Source: Lentisphaeria bacterium UBA1791 (GTDB lineage: Bacteria; Verrucomicrobiota; Lentisphaeria; Victivallales; Victivallaceae). From it: DNA of 56,503 nucleotides. Position numbers and translations under genes: made by a program. The notes below the pieces were generated by a model, which was not told the origin of the DNA, ran no database searches, and was given only the letters and a program-made list of their open reading frames with translations. Positions 25,676 to 34,297 of the stretch are shown piece after piece (within the stretch, counting starts at the first letter, position 1; each line of letters opens with the position of its first letter). Location: positions 1 through 56,503 of the forward strand of contig DCFZ01000021.1 of the NCBI GenBank assembly GCA_002314455.1, written 5' to 3'.

Positions 25676-26950
25676 TTACGCGAGCTTGATCCGGCGGAAA
25701 TTCTTTTTGCCCGCCTTGAGCACGATGCCGCCTGCGGGGATCGCCTTGATCGTCGCGTTGACGTCGGTGATTTTTTCCCCGTCGAGCGAAACGGCGCCAC
25801 CTTGGATGAGGCGGCGACCGTCGCCGTTGCTCTTGGTGATGCCGGCAAGCGTCAGCACCTTGGCGACGAGGATGCCGTCCGCCACTTCCGCCGCGTCGAC
25901 CGCGACGACGGGAAGCTCCGCTTCACCCTGCGAGATCTGGGCGACGCGGCTCGACGTCGGAATCTTGCCTTCGGGATCGGCGAAGCCGAAACGGCTGCCC
26001 GCCGTGTTGAAGGCAACGCGTGCGGCGTCTTCGCCGTGGGCGAGGGCGGTCGCTTCGGCGGCGAGAATCTCCTTGGCGCGGTTGATGTTGCCGCAGTTCG
26101 CGAGGCGCTCCGCTTCCTCGACGGGCAGATTGATGGCGAATTTCTTGAGCAATTCGCCGACCATCGCGTCGTCGGTGTTGCGCCAGAACTGGTAATAGTC
26201 GAAAACGCTGGTGCGCTCGGGGTCGAGCCAGACGCTTGCGCCGCCGATCGACTTGCCGAATTTCTGCCCGGTCGCGGGGTTCATCAGAAGCGGAATCGTC
26301 ATGAAGTGCGCGACGCGCTCCTCATCGTACATGCGGCGGATCAATTCCGTGCCCGCCGCCATATTGCCCCACTGATCCTGACCGCCGATCTCGAGGCGGC
26401 AGTTGTAGGTCTTGTTGAGGAAGTAGAAATCGTAAGCCTGCAACAAGGAATAGGTGAATTCGAGGTAGGAAAGACCATTTTCCATCCGGCTTTCGACCGA
26501 TTTCTGCGCCATCATGCGGTTGACCGAGAAACGGCTGCCGACGTCGCGCAGGAAATCGAGCAGATTGAGCTTGCCGAGCCAGTCGTAGTTGTTGACGAAA
26601 TTCGCCTCGCCGTCCGCGAGCGAAATAAAGTGCGACAACTGCTTTTTGAGGCATTCGACGTTGGCGAAAACGGTTTCCATCGTCAGCATGTTGCGGGCGG
26701 TCGAACGGCCCGACGGGTCGCCGATCGCACCGGTGGCGCCGCCGACGAGAACGGTCGGCACGTGACCCGCCTTTTGGAGGAGTTTCATCGCCATCACCGG
26801 CAGCAGATGCCCGACGTGAAGACTGTTTCCGGTCGGGTCGAAGCCGCAGTAGAAAACGACCTTTTCGGTCGAGAGCATTTTTTCGATCGCGGCGGAATCG
26901 GTTTCCTGATAGATGAAACCGCGGGCTTTGAGTTCCTGATAGATATTCAT
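25676..26950 (-). CDS. tyrS: Tyrosyl-tRNA synthetase
   Basis: A 424-residue class I synthetase charging tRNA-Tyr. The HIGH equivalent HVGH is at 45-48, the tyrosine-binding QAYDFYFL near 171-178 and GGQDQWGN near 189-196, and the KMSKS equivalent KFGKS at 230-234. A C-terminal S4 RNA-binding domain (about 355-424, GDGRRLIQGGAVSLDG) binds the tRNA variable arm. The start at 26950 fits the bacterial N-terminus; the longer open frame upstream overlaps trmB. Last gene of the minus-strand operon beginning at 28686. Confidence 0.95.
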   Translation of the reverse strand: MNIYQELKARGFIYQETDSAAIEKMLSTEKVVFYCGFDPTGNSLHVGHLLPVMAMKLLQKAGHVPTVLVGGATGAIGDPSGRSTARNMLTMETVFANVECLKKQLSHFISLADGEANFVNNYDWLGKLNLLDFLRDVGSRFSVNRMMAQKSVESRMENGLSYLEFTYSLLQAYDFYFLNKTYNCRLEIGGQDQWGNMAAGTELIRRMYDEERVAHFMTIPLLMNPATGQKFGKSIGGASVWLDPERTSVFDYYQFWRNTDDAMVGELLKKFAINLPVEEAERLANCGNINRAKEILAAEATALAHGEDAARVAFNTAGSRFGFADPEGKIPTSSRVAQISQGEAELPVVAVDAAEVADGILVAKVLTLAGITKSNGDGRRLIQGGAVSLDGEKITDVNATIKAIPAGGIVLKAGKKNFRRIKLA

Positions 26951-26967
26951 GGCAACACCTGTAAATG

Positions 26968-27582
26968 TTAATGACCGATGGTAATGACGGGAAGCGGCAG
27001 TTTTTTCCACGCGCGGTGGCAGACGGCGAGTCCCTGATCGCGCCATCTTCTTTCAAAATCGCTGACGATGCCGTCGAGGTCGGCGATCGCCTCGTCGCAC
27101 GGGGAAAAAAGCTGCGACGCTTCGAGGATCCTGCCGACGGCGGCACAGTAGTTTCTGTCGTCGCTCGAAAAGTGGAAAACGCCCCCTTCCTTGAGCACGC
27201 GGTGCAGTTGTGTCGTGAAGTCGCAACAGAGCAACCGGTGGCCGCGGTGGCGTTCCTTGGGCCACGGATCGGGGCAGAGCAGATGGATGCGGTCGAGCGA
27301 AGAATCCGGCAACATCCGCGCGACGAGGTTGCGCGCCTCGACGCGGAGCACTTCAATATTGTTGACGTTTTCGCGGTGCGTGTGCTTGACGAGCTTGCGC
27401 AGACGCCCGATCATCACGTCGGCGGCGAAAATCTTGCGCTCGGGATAGCGTTTCGCGAGCGCAACGGTGTAACTGCCGGAACCGCAGCCGAGGTCGAGCT
27501 CGACGCATCCGGCGCCGGGATCAAGCAGGGTGTACGCTGAGGTCAGGATCTGGATGTTTTCGTCTTCGGGATGGGGCGTCAT
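26968..27582 (-). CDS. trmB: tRNA (guanine-N7-)-methyltransferase
   Basis: A 204-residue SAM-dependent enzyme forming m7G46 in tRNA. The SAM loop DLGCGSGSYT is at about 29-38 and the TrmB signature PDPWPKERHRGHRL near 105-118. The C-terminal part carries the family Asp and Thr/Asn pocket only in diverged form. It is placed 17 bp before tyrS and 12 bp after the RdgC-like gene, so two tRNA-related genes share a transcript. AAGGAATT precedes the ATG. Confidence 0.92.
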   Translation of the reverse strand: MTPHPEDENIQILTSAYTLLDPGAGCVELDLGCGSGSYTVALAKRYPERKIFAADVMIGRLRKLVKHTHRENVNNIEVLRVEARNLVARMLPDSSLDRIHLLCPDPWPKERHRGHRLLCCDFTTQLHRVLKEGGVFHFSSDDRNYCAAVGRILEASQLFSPCDEAIADLDGIVSDFERRWRDQGLAVCHRAWKKLPLPVITIGH

Positions 27583-27594
27583 CGCAAAAATTCC

Positions 27595-28686
27595 TTAAAT
27601 TGCGTCGCGGTCGCGCGCCCAGTCGCGGATCGCCTGTGCCGTCGCTTCGGCCTTGCCGGATTGCATCGACTCGACGAAAAGCTTGAAATATCCTTCGAGC
27701 GCGAGCGTGAAATCGTCGAGAAAGGTGATGCGGTCGGCGAAGCGTTCAAAATCGTTGACCTCTTCGCTTTCGGGAACTTTGAAGCCGGAAAAGGTGAACT
27801 GGTCGGCGTCAAAAGTGCCGCTCCAAATCTGGTCGAGATGGGTGACGGTCAAGGTCGCCTTGCGCAACTTTTTGCCGACGGCGATCGCCGCCTTGGCTTC
27901 GGCGCTGCGGACGGGGCTGTCGCCCTTTTTGACGGTCGCTTCACCGGCGCCGCGCTCGCCGCCTTCGCCCGAGAAAACGAGCGGTCCCTCGATCATCAGA
28001 TCGAATTCACCGCGATCGGGCACGGTAATCTTGCCCGCTTTTTCGCTGTAATACCAGAGGAACATCAGAAAGTCTCTGCCGGTCTGCGGGTCGCCGACCG
28101 GACCGTCGCCGGTCGCGAGGACGGGCAAACTCGCACAGGTGGATTGAAAATCTTTTTCCATCCAGTATTCGGGACAGATCTGAACCGGTTCCTGCTTGAT
28201 TGCCTGATAGAAATTGTCGATGAAATAGTCGAGCTGCGTCCGGCTGGTCGCACCGACGTAGAGACGCTGACGCGACGGATCGATCACGAGCGGGATCCCG
28301 GAAAGCGTCGGCGGCATTTTCTGCGTGTACTTTTCGATGACTTCCTCGCGGATCTCCTTCTTTTCCTTGCTCTTGAGAAATTCGCGGTTTTCGGCGGCCA
28401 AACGCGCATATTCCTCGCGTTTGCAGAGCGCGTTGCAGAGCGCGGCGGGGAGTTTGCGCACCGCCTGACGCAAGGCGAGGTAATAGCATCCGCCGGGGGC
28501 GACGCCTTCGCCGCTGAAATCGGTGTCGAGCAGATGACGGCCCGCCACCCAGCCGATCTGCGGTTCGGTGCCGACCGAGTCGAGCGAACCCGCCTTGGCG
28601 GCGGCAAAGAGGTCAAGCACGTTATCCGGAACTTCATCCGGCAGATCGAAGATCGCCAGAGCCATACTGCCGTGATCAAAAGCCAT
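27595..28686 (-). CDS. RdgC-like protein (putative)
   Basis: A 363-residue protein with no signal or membrane segment. The order of elements resembles recombination-associated RdgC: an early IGWVAG (cf. GWVPP), a basic-acidic helical stretch KSKEKKEIREEVIEKYTQKMPP leading into strand sequence with conserved residues (cf. KDEVLHSLLPRAF), and a C-terminal ERFADRITFLDDFTL-like tail. RdgC forms a DNA-encircling dimer that counters RecA. Similarity is by pattern only and the protein is longer than E. coli RdgC (303). It could instead be an uncharacterised PVC family. Start at 28686: AAAGGATT lies upstream, and the longer frame runs across the promoter. Confidence 0.5.
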   Translation of the reverse strand: MAFDHGSMALAIFDLPDEVPDNVLDLFAAAKAGSLDSVGTEPQIGWVAGRHLLDTDFSGEGVAPGGCYYLALRQAVRKLPAALCNALCKREEYARLAAENREFLKSKEKKEIREEVIEKYTQKMPPTLSGIPLVIDPSRQRLYVGATSRTQLDYFIDNFYQAIKQEPVQICPEYWMEKDFQSTCASLPVLATGDGPVGDPQTGRDFLMFLWYYSEKAGKITVPDRGEFDLMIEGPLVFSGEGGERGAGEATVKKGDSPVRSAEAKAAIAVGKKLRKATLTVTHLDQIWSGTFDADQFTFSGFKVPESEEVNDFERFADRITFLDDFTLALEGYFKLFVESMQSGKAEATAQAIRDWARDRDAI

Positions 28687-28717
28687 AAGAATAATCCTTT
28701 CAAAATGAATAAATAAT

Positions 28718-28745
28718 AATATACCACAGACGGAAAGAAAAACAA
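28718..28745 (-). promoter_or_regulatory. Promoter of the rdgC-like-trmB-tyrS operon
   Basis: Minus-strand TTGTTT (28745-28740), a 16-bp spacer and TATATT (28723-28718), 31 bp before the ATG at 28686. Confidence 0.55.
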
Positions 28746-28855
28746 GGGGGAAAAAGGGTTTTCCGTTTCCGATTTCAATTTGATGCAGAGCCGCAAGCTG
28801 GATGAGGAAACTTCTCTTGCAGTCCGATCGCGGGGGATTTCTCGACCGATCCAAA

Positions 28856-28898
28856 AAAAAGGCGGCCGACCGCCGGATCGGCAGTCGACCGCCTTTTT
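28856..28898 (-). terminator. Very strong, near-symmetric terminator
   Basis: A 20-bp stem (28856-28875 with 28879-28898, two G-T pairs) and a 3-base loop. It has a T-run on the minus-strand 3-prime side (A-run 28853-28860) and also T on the plus side, so it can act in both directions. It ends the GGGtGRT operon 10 bp after its last stop codon. Confidence 0.92.
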
Positions 28899-28908
28899 GG
28901 CGTTTTTA

Positions 28909-29907
28909 TTACTTCATCGCTTCGGCAACCGCGACCGCGACGTCGACGGAAGCGCCGACCATCGGGTTGTTGCCCATGCCGATCAAGCCCATCATCTCGA
29001 CATGCGCCGGGACGCTGCTCGAACCGGCGAACTGCGCGTCGGAGTGCATACGGCCCATCGTATCGGTCATGCCGTAGCTCGCGGGGCCCGCCGCCATATT
29101 GTCGGGGTGAAGCGTACGGCCGGTGCCGCCGCCGGAAGCGACCGAGAAGAAAGGCAGACCCTTTTCGATGCGTTCCTTTTTGTAGGTCGCCATCACGGGG
29201 TGCTGGAAGCGGGTCGGGTTGGTCGAGTTGCCGGTGATGGCGATGTCGACGCCCTCGAGCCACATAATCGCGACGCCTTCGCGGACGTCGTCGGCACCGT
29301 AGCAACGGACTGCCGCGCGCTCGCCCTTGCTGTAGGCGCGCTCGGAAACGATCTTGACTTTGCCGGTCGCGTAATCGAATTCCGTCTCGACGCCGGTGAA
29401 GCCGTTGATGCGGGAAATGATCTGCGCCGCATCCTTGCCGAGACCGTTGAGGATCACGCGCAAGGGGTTCTTGCGGACTTTATTGGCGCTCTTGGCGAGG
29501 CCGATCGCGCCTTCCGCCGCCGCGAAGGATTCGTGGCCGGCGCAGAAGGCGAAGCACTGGGTTTTTTCCTCGAGGAGCATGCTCGCCAGATTGCCGTGGC
29601 CGAGACCGACCTTGCGGTCGTCCGCGACGGAACCGGGGATGCAGAAGCTCTGCAAGCCTTCGCCGAGGGTCTTGGCGATCTCGCTCGCGACGGTCTGACC
29701 GCGCTTGATCGCGACGGCGGCGCCGACGAGATACGCCCAGCAGGCGTTTTCAAAGCAGATCGGCTGGATGTCGCGGACGCGCTGGATGATGTCCAGACCT
29801 TTGCCCTTGGTGATCTTTTCCGCTTCTTCGATCGAAGCAATGCCGTTGTCGTTCAGGAATTTGTTGATCTGAGCGATCCGGCGTTCGTAACTTTCAAAAA
29901 GAGCCAT
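28909..29907 (-). CDS. GGGtGRT family protein
   Basis: A 332-residue soluble protein recognised by its name-giving motif GGGTGRT at 259-265, in SVASGGGTGRTLHPDN. Cysteines C51, C56, C89, C118, C122 and C202 and H125 are spread through otherwise glycine-rich segments (CFAFCAGHESF). The biochemical function is not established. It is encoded 12 bp after a NifU-like scaffold, the partner known for this family, so a role in iron-sulfur cluster or metal handling is inferred. AAGGAGAG before the ATG is an excellent ribosome site, suggesting high expression. No signal peptide: cytoplasmic. Confidence 0.85.
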   Translation of the reverse strand: MALFESYERRIAQINKFLNDNGIASIEEAEKITKGKGLDIIQRVRDIQPICFENACWAYLVGAAVAIKRGQTVASEIAKTLGEGLQSFCIPGSVADDRKVGLGHGNLASMLLEEKTQCFAFCAGHESFAAAEGAIGLAKSANKVRKNPLRVILNGLGKDAAQIISRINGFTGVETEFDYATGKVKIVSERAYSKGERAAVRCYGADDVREGVAIMWLEGVDIAITGNSTNPTRFQHPVMATYKKERIEKGLPFFSVASGGGTGRTLHPDNMAAGPASYGMTDTMGRMHSDAQFAGSSSVPAHVEMMGLIGMGNNPMVGASVDVAVAVAEAMK

Positions 29908-29919
29908 TTTGATCTCTCC

Positions 29920-30630
29920 TTATGCCTGGCGCGGGTTGATGACTTTGACGGCGTCGGCGTAGCGGCCGTAGCTCTTCTGGAACTTGCCGATGAAGTCCTT
30001 GACGCTCATCTTTTCCAGATCCGCGGGCGCGGTCTTGTTGACGAATTCCATCATCTTGCCGAGGTTGACGAACTGGTAGCCGATCACCTTGTCCTCGTCG
30101 TCGAGGGCGAGACCGGTGACGTAGCCTTCCGCCATTTCAAGGTAACGGACGCCTTTCTGCGCGGTGCTGTACATCGTGCCGGTGATCGAACGCAACTGCT
30201 TGAGGTCTTCCAGACCGGCGCCGATCGGAAGTCCGCCTTCGCTGAAAGCGGTCTGGGTGCGGCCGTAGACGATCTGCAAAAAGAGTTCGCGCATCGCGGT
30301 GTTGATCGCGTCGCAGACCAGGTCGGTGTTGAGCGCTTCGAGGATGGTTTTGCCGGGCAGGATCTCCGCCGCCATCGCCGCGGAGTGGGTCATGCCGCTG
30401 CAGCCGATCGTTTCGACCAGCGCTTCCTGAATGATACCGTCTTTGACGTTGAGCGTCAGTTTGCACGCGCCCTGCTGGGGAGCACACCAGCCGACGCCGT
30501 GGGTGAGGCCGGAAATATCCGTGATTTCCTTGGCGCGGGTCCATTTTCCTTCCTGCGGAATCGGCGCGGGACCGTGTTTCGGTCCTTTGGCGATGCAGGC
30601 CATCTGCTCGACTTCATGAGTGAAGGTCAT
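29920..30630 (-). CDS. NifU-like Fe-S scaffold protein, GGGtGRT partner
   Basis: A 236-residue protein related to the NifU/IscU N-terminal scaffold domain. C49 and C56 (GWCAPQQGACKL) and C77 (TIGCSGM) occupy the place of the three scaffold cysteines, though with different spacing from IscU; C106 is in the position after. The C-terminal 100 residues are not found in IscU. It should bind a transient Fe-S cluster. No cysteine desulfurase or other isc/suf gene is in the window, so it works either with distant partners or only with the GGGtGRT protein downstream. GGAG eight bases before ATG 30630 decides the start. Confidence 0.75.
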   Translation of the reverse strand: MTFTHEVEQMACIAKGPKHGPAPIPQEGKWTRAKEITDISGLTHGVGWCAPQQGACKLTLNVKDGIIQEALVETIGCSGMTHSAAMAAEILPGKTILEALNTDLVCDAINTAMRELFLQIVYGRTQTAFSEGGLPIGAGLEDLKQLRSITGTMYSTAQKGVRYLEMAEGYVTGLALDDEDKVIGYQFVNLGKMMEFVNKTAPADLEKMSVKDFIGKFQKSYGRYADAVKVINPRQA

Positions 30631-30678
30631 CGCAAATCTCCATTTTGTTATTGGTTGTGGGTGAAAATACGTTTCTAT

Positions 30679-30707
30679 AAAATACACCGTCGGGGAAGAA
30701 AAAACAA
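30679..30707 (-). promoter_or_regulatory. Promoter of the NifU-like/GGGtGRT operon
   Basis: Minus-strand TTGTTT (30707-30702), a 17-bp spacer and TATTTT (30684-30679), about 49 bp before the ATG. Divergent from the lysS promoter, with about 20 bp between the two -35 elements. Confidence 0.5.
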
Positions 30708-30725
30708 GTTATAACTTTATTCGCA

Positions 30726-30755
30726 TTCGCAAAATGTCATTTCACACGCTATATT
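30726..30755 (+). promoter_or_regulatory. Probable promoter of lysS
   Basis: TATATT (30750-30755) with TTCGCA (30726-30731) 18 bp upstream. The -10 is good, the -35 poor. The ATG follows 45 bp downstream. Confidence 0.4.
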
Positions 30756-30799
30756 ATAAGATAATCGTAACAACCACACTACTAAATGAAAGTCTTTTT

Positions 30800-32839
30800 A
30801 TGCACTGGTCAGAAGAAATCGCACGCAAGATCATCGAGCGCAATCCCAACAAAGCGGAATACGTCTGCGCGGCGGGCATCAGCCCCTCCGGCTCCATCCA
30901 CATCGGCAACTTCCGCGACGTCGCGACGAGCTTTTTCGTCGTGCAGTCGCTGCGGAAATTGGGCAAGAAGGCACGGCTCCTCTTTTCGTGGGACGAGTAC
31001 GACCGCTTGCGCAAAGTGCCGAAAAACGTCGCCGATCTTTCCCCCGAAATGAATAAGAAAATGGAAGCCTATATCGGCTGTCCCTACGTCGACGTGCCCA
31101 ACCCCTTCGATGACGGCGCGGAAAATTACGCCGTTCACTTCGAACACGAATTTGAAGCGGCGATCCAGCGTTTCGGCCTTGAACTCGATTACCGCCATCA
31201 GGCTGAAATGTACCGTTCCGGCAAATACGCCAAACACATTCTGACTGCCTTGCAGAAACGCGGCGAGATTTTCGACATCCTCGCGAGCTTCCGCACGCAG
31301 GAGATCGCCGAGGGCGAGCGTGAAAACTACTACCCCGTCGCCATCTATTGCGAAAAATGCCACCGCGACACCACGAGGATCACCCGCTTGAGCGACGATT
31401 GCCGCGAGGCGGATTACGAATGCAAGTGCGGCCACGCGGGTCATTTCAACTTTGAGAGCGACCACGACTGTAAACTCGCGTGGAAAATCGACTGGCCGAT
31501 GCGCTGGATGTACGAGGAAGTCGACTTCGAGCCGGGCGGCAAGGATCACGCCAGCCCCAACGGCAGTTACCAGACGAGCAAAGTCATCGCCGAAAAGATC
31601 TTCGGCTGGCAGGCGCCGATCTTTCAGGGGTACGAATTCATCGGCATCCGCGGCTGTACCGGCAAAATGTCCGGCTCGAGCGGTCTCAACCTCACGCCCG
31701 CGACGCTGCTCAACATCTATCAGCCCGAAATCATTTTGTGGCTCTACTCGCGTTGCGCGCCGCAAAAGGCGTTTGATTTCTGCTTTGACGAAGGCATTTT
31801 GCGCCAGTATCAGGAATTCGATGCGCAGTACAACGCCTTTGTGAAAGGCGAGGCCAATGAAGCGACGGCGGAAATCGTCGAACGCTGTCTCGTCGCCGAT
31901 CACGAAGTGAGCACGGTGCCGATGAATCTGCTGGTTCAACTCGGTTCCGTCGTCAATTTCCGCAGCGACCTCGTCAAGATTCTCTTCGAGAAAATCGGTT
32001 ACAATTTCTCGCAGACGGCGATCGACACGCGCATTGAACTTGCCAAATTCTGGGTCGAGGAGTGCGCTCCCGAAAAGAAAAACACCATCTGCAAATTCCG
32101 CAACTGGGAAGCCTACGAGAGCTTCAACGACGAGGAAAAAAAGGACATCGCCTCGTTGCACCGCTACCTCAAAGAGGAAAAATACACGCTGGAAGAACTC
32201 CAGACGCAATTGTACGACATCATCAAGCGCAACTTCTCCGCCGGGACGGACTTCACCGTCGATCCCGCCAAGAGCGAAGTGCGCAAAAAGCAGGCGAAGT
32301 TCTTCGCCAACGCCTACCGGTTGCTGATCGACAAGGAAGCGGGCCCGCGCCTTTACCTTTTCCTCTTTGCCATCGACCGCGACCAGTACTTGCATTTGCT
32401 CGACTTCTCGACGCCCAAAACCGCCGAAGAGGCCGCGCCCAAGGTCGAGGCCGTCGTCGAAACCGTCAAAGAGGAAAAATCCGGCGAACCCGACCCCGTC
32501 AAACCCGTCAAGGAAACCATCACCTTTGATGATTTTGCCAAACTCGACTTGCGCGTCTGCCGCATCACCAAATGCGCCGAGATCCGCAAATCCCACAACT
32601 GCTACCGCATCACCCTCAACGACGGCCTCGGCGAACGCACGATCGTTTCTTCGATCAAGGAATATTATACTCCTGAAGAATTGATCGGCAAAAAGATCAT
32701 CGTCCTCGCCAATTTGGAAAGCAAGCGTATCACCGGCGTCACCAGCGAAGGGATGTTGCTCGCCGCCACCAACAACGCTTGCGGTTGCAAAGTCATTTTC
32801 GTCGACGACCGCATCCCCGAAGGGACGGCTTTGGCGTAA
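30800..32839 (+). CDS. lysS: Class I lysyl-tRNA synthetase fused to tRNA-binding domain
   Basis: A 679-residue enzyme charging tRNA-Lys. It is the rare class I (archaeal/spirochaete-type) LysRS, not the class II enzyme of most bacteria. HIGN at 34-37 within SPSGSIHIGNF is the HIGH motif, and KMSGS at 289-293 the KMSKS variant. WKIDWPMRWMYEEVDFEPGG (about residues 231-250) and the run of matched cysteines (ECKCGH) are typical. An E/K/P-rich linker (about 548-570) leads to an EMAPII/Arc1p-like OB-fold tRNA-binding domain (about 573-679; DFAKLDLRVCRI, GMLLAA) as seen on MetRS. The start at 30800 gives the class I N-terminus (MHW...). Upstream frame lies in the promoter. Confidence 0.9.
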   Translation: MHWSEEIARKIIERNPNKAEYVCAAGISPSGSIHIGNFRDVATSFFVVQSLRKLGKKARLLFSWDEYDRLRKVPKNVADLSPEMNKKMEAYIGCPYVDVPNPFDDGAENYAVHFEHEFEAAIQRFGLELDYRHQAEMYRSGKYAKHILTALQKRGEIFDILASFRTQEIAEGERENYYPVAIYCEKCHRDTTRITRLSDDCREADYECKCGHAGHFNFESDHDCKLAWKIDWPMRWMYEEVDFEPGGKDHASPNGSYQTSKVIAEKIFGWQAPIFQGYEFIGIRGCTGKMSGSSGLNLTPATLLNIYQPEIILWLYSRCAPQKAFDFCFDEGILRQYQEFDAQYNAFVKGEANEATAEIVERCLVADHEVSTVPMNLLVQLGSVVNFRSDLVKILFEKIGYNFSQTAIDTRIELAKFWVEECAPEKKNTICKFRNWEAYESFNDEEKKDIASLHRYLKEEKYTLEELQTQLYDIIKRNFSAGTDFTVDPAKSEVRKKQAKFFANAYRLLIDKEAGPRLYLFLFAIDRDQYLHLLDFSTPKTAEEAAPKVEAVVETVKEEKSGEPDPVKPVKETITFDDFAKLDLRVCRITKCAEIRKSHNCYRITLNDGLGERTIVSSIKEYYTPEELIGKKIIVLANLESKRITGVTSEGMLLAATNNACGCKVIFVDDRIPEGTALA

Positions 32840-32852
32840 AAACAATCGCGGG

Positions 32853-32901
32853 GCGCGGACATAAGGCTCACGTCGGACTTGTCAGACGATTGACGTGTTG
32901 C
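32853..32901 (+). repeat. 49-bp intergenic repeat, copy 1
   Basis: Matches 50148-50196 on the opposite strand at 43 of 49 positions. The core is a conserved palindrome CGTC-n-GAC-TT-GTC-n-GACG (32871-32888), in which only the n positions differ between copies. It lies 13 bp after the lysS stop and before its terminator, in the sense orientation. Possibly a REP/MITE-like element or an RNA hairpin. Confidence 0.6.
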
Positions 32902-32929
32902 CTGCCCGACCAACGGGAGTGGAAAATCC

Positions 32930-32960
32930 AGAGAGGGCGAAATGCGCCCTCTCTTTTTTT
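32930..32960 (+). terminator. Terminator of lysS
   Basis: A perfect 10-bp stem AGAGAGGGCG/CGCCCTCTCT with loop AAATG (32940-32944) and seven T. On the other strand it lies 16 bp beyond the GH29 stop but has only a weak T-run there. Confidence 0.9.
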
Positions 32961-32975
32961 CATCACGTACGCGTA

Positions 32976-34286
32976 CTACTTCAAAAAGATCTCGATGACG
33001 GGCACTTCGACGTCGGGTTTGATCGCCGGCAATGCGAGGGCGACTTCATCCAATGCGAGATTGGCGTCCATCGGGAGATTTTCGTCGACGTGTTCGCGGA
33101 ATTTGACTTCACTGCCGTCGTGGAGGAACTGGGCGTAACGCACCTTGCCGCCGAGGCCTTTGAGGGTGACGTGTTTAAAGGGCCAGTTCATCAGGTGGAG
33201 ATAGAGCCGTTTGGTTTTGGCGTTGTAGGTATAGCGGCAATCGCGCGGTTCGGGGAATTCCGCCGGCGCCATGCCGCAACTGCGGATGGAGCGTTCATTG
33301 TACTTCATCCACTTGGCGTAACCTTCGAGGATGTTGACGGCGCGCGCGTCGAGATAGCCGCGGCTGGTCGGGCCGACGTTCATTAAAAGGTTGCCGCCGC
33401 GCGAAACGTGGTTGATGAGCATGTCGATGCACTGCTTGACGCTTTTCCACGTATTTTCGTCGCGGTAGTAGCCCCAACTGCCGGAAAAGGTCTGACAGCC
33501 TTCCCAGACGGCGACGGAACCGTCCTCGTTGCGCATCGCGTCGTCGGGGGTGTATTGCTCCGGCGTCTCGAAGTCGCCCTTGCCGGGCAGATCGAGGCGG
33601 TTGTCCATAATGACGTGCCCCTGAAGTTTGCGGATGAGCGCGAGCAGTTCTTCGCTGCCCCAGTCTTCGCGCCCTTTGCCGAACCACGCGGAAGAGTTGT
33701 CTCCTTCCTTGTGCGGCACGACCTTTTTGTAGGAAAAGTCGAACCACAACACGTCGATCTTGCCGTATTCGGTCAGCAGTTCGGTGATCTGGTCGCGCAT
33801 ATACTGACGGTAGCGCGCCATATCGCATTTGGCGTTGTAGGCTTCGCGTTCCTCAAAGGGCAGATTGCGCAGCGGGTGGAATTTGTCGATCGTGAAATCG
33901 GGGTGGTGCCAGTCGAGCAGCGAGTAGTAAAGACCGACGTGGATGCCTTCGGCGCGGAAAGCGTCGAGGATCTCGCGCAGCGCGTCGCGGCCGAAGGGGG
34001 TGTTGGTGATCTTGTAGTCGGTGTATTTACTGTCCCACATGCAGAAGCCCTCGTGGTGCTTCGCCGTGAAAACGACGTAGCGCATTCCCGCTTCGCGGGC
34101 GAGGCGCGCCCATTCCCCGGGGTTGAACATGTCGGGGTTGAAAAGTTCAAAGTATATCTCGTACTTTTCGTTGGGGATTTCCTCGTGATTGCGGATCCAC
34201 TCGTGCCGCGCGGGCATCGAATAAAGTCCCCAGTGGATGAACATCCCGAAGCGGGCATCCTGATACCAGCTCAAATCTGCCGCCAT
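32976..34286 (-). CDS. GH29 alpha-L-fucosidase
   Basis: A 436-residue retaining glycosidase that removes alpha-L-fucose. The N-terminal barrel starts with RFGMFIHWGLYS, has FTAKHHEGFCMWDS (73-86), and the nucleophile D183 in VLWFDFSY. SRGGNLLMNVGP near 300 is also diagnostic. A short beta-sandwich closes the protein. No signal peptide is visible, so it should work in the cytoplasm on imported oligosaccharides. AGGAG precedes ATG 34286, which is preferred over ATG 34313 lying closer to the upstream gene's end. Second gene of an operon with GH3, divergent from the symporter. Confidence 0.92.
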   Translation of the reverse strand: MAADLSWYQDARFGMFIHWGLYSMPARHEWIRNHEEIPNEKYEIYFELFNPDMFNPGEWARLAREAGMRYVVFTAKHHEGFCMWDSKYTDYKITNTPFGRDALREILDAFRAEGIHVGLYYSLLDWHHPDFTIDKFHPLRNLPFEEREAYNAKCDMARYRQYMRDQITELLTEYGKIDVLWFDFSYKKVVPHKEGDNSSAWFGKGREDWGSEELLALIRKLQGHVIMDNRLDLPGKGDFETPEQYTPDDAMRNEDGSVAVWEGCQTFSGSWGYYRDENTWKSVKQCIDMLINHVSRGGNLLMNVGPTSRGYLDARAVNILEGYAKWMKYNERSIRSCGMAPAEFPEPRDCRYTYNAKTKRLYLHLMNWPFKHVTLKGLGGKVRYAQFLHDGSEVKFREHVDENLPMDANLALDEVALALPAIKPDVEVPVIEIFLK

Positions 34287-34297
34287 AATGAACGCTC

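Noticed and set aside
30800..32839. First reading as methionyl-tRNA synthetase
   Set aside because: Only the C-terminal tRNA-binding domain is MetRS-like; the catalytic part has class I LysRS motifs (SPSGSIHIGN, DWPMRW, FEPGGKDHAS).
30809..32845. 678-codon minus-strand open frame opposite lysS
   Set aside because: Antisense shadow with repetitive Asp/Val/Phe/Arg composition and no recognisable domain.
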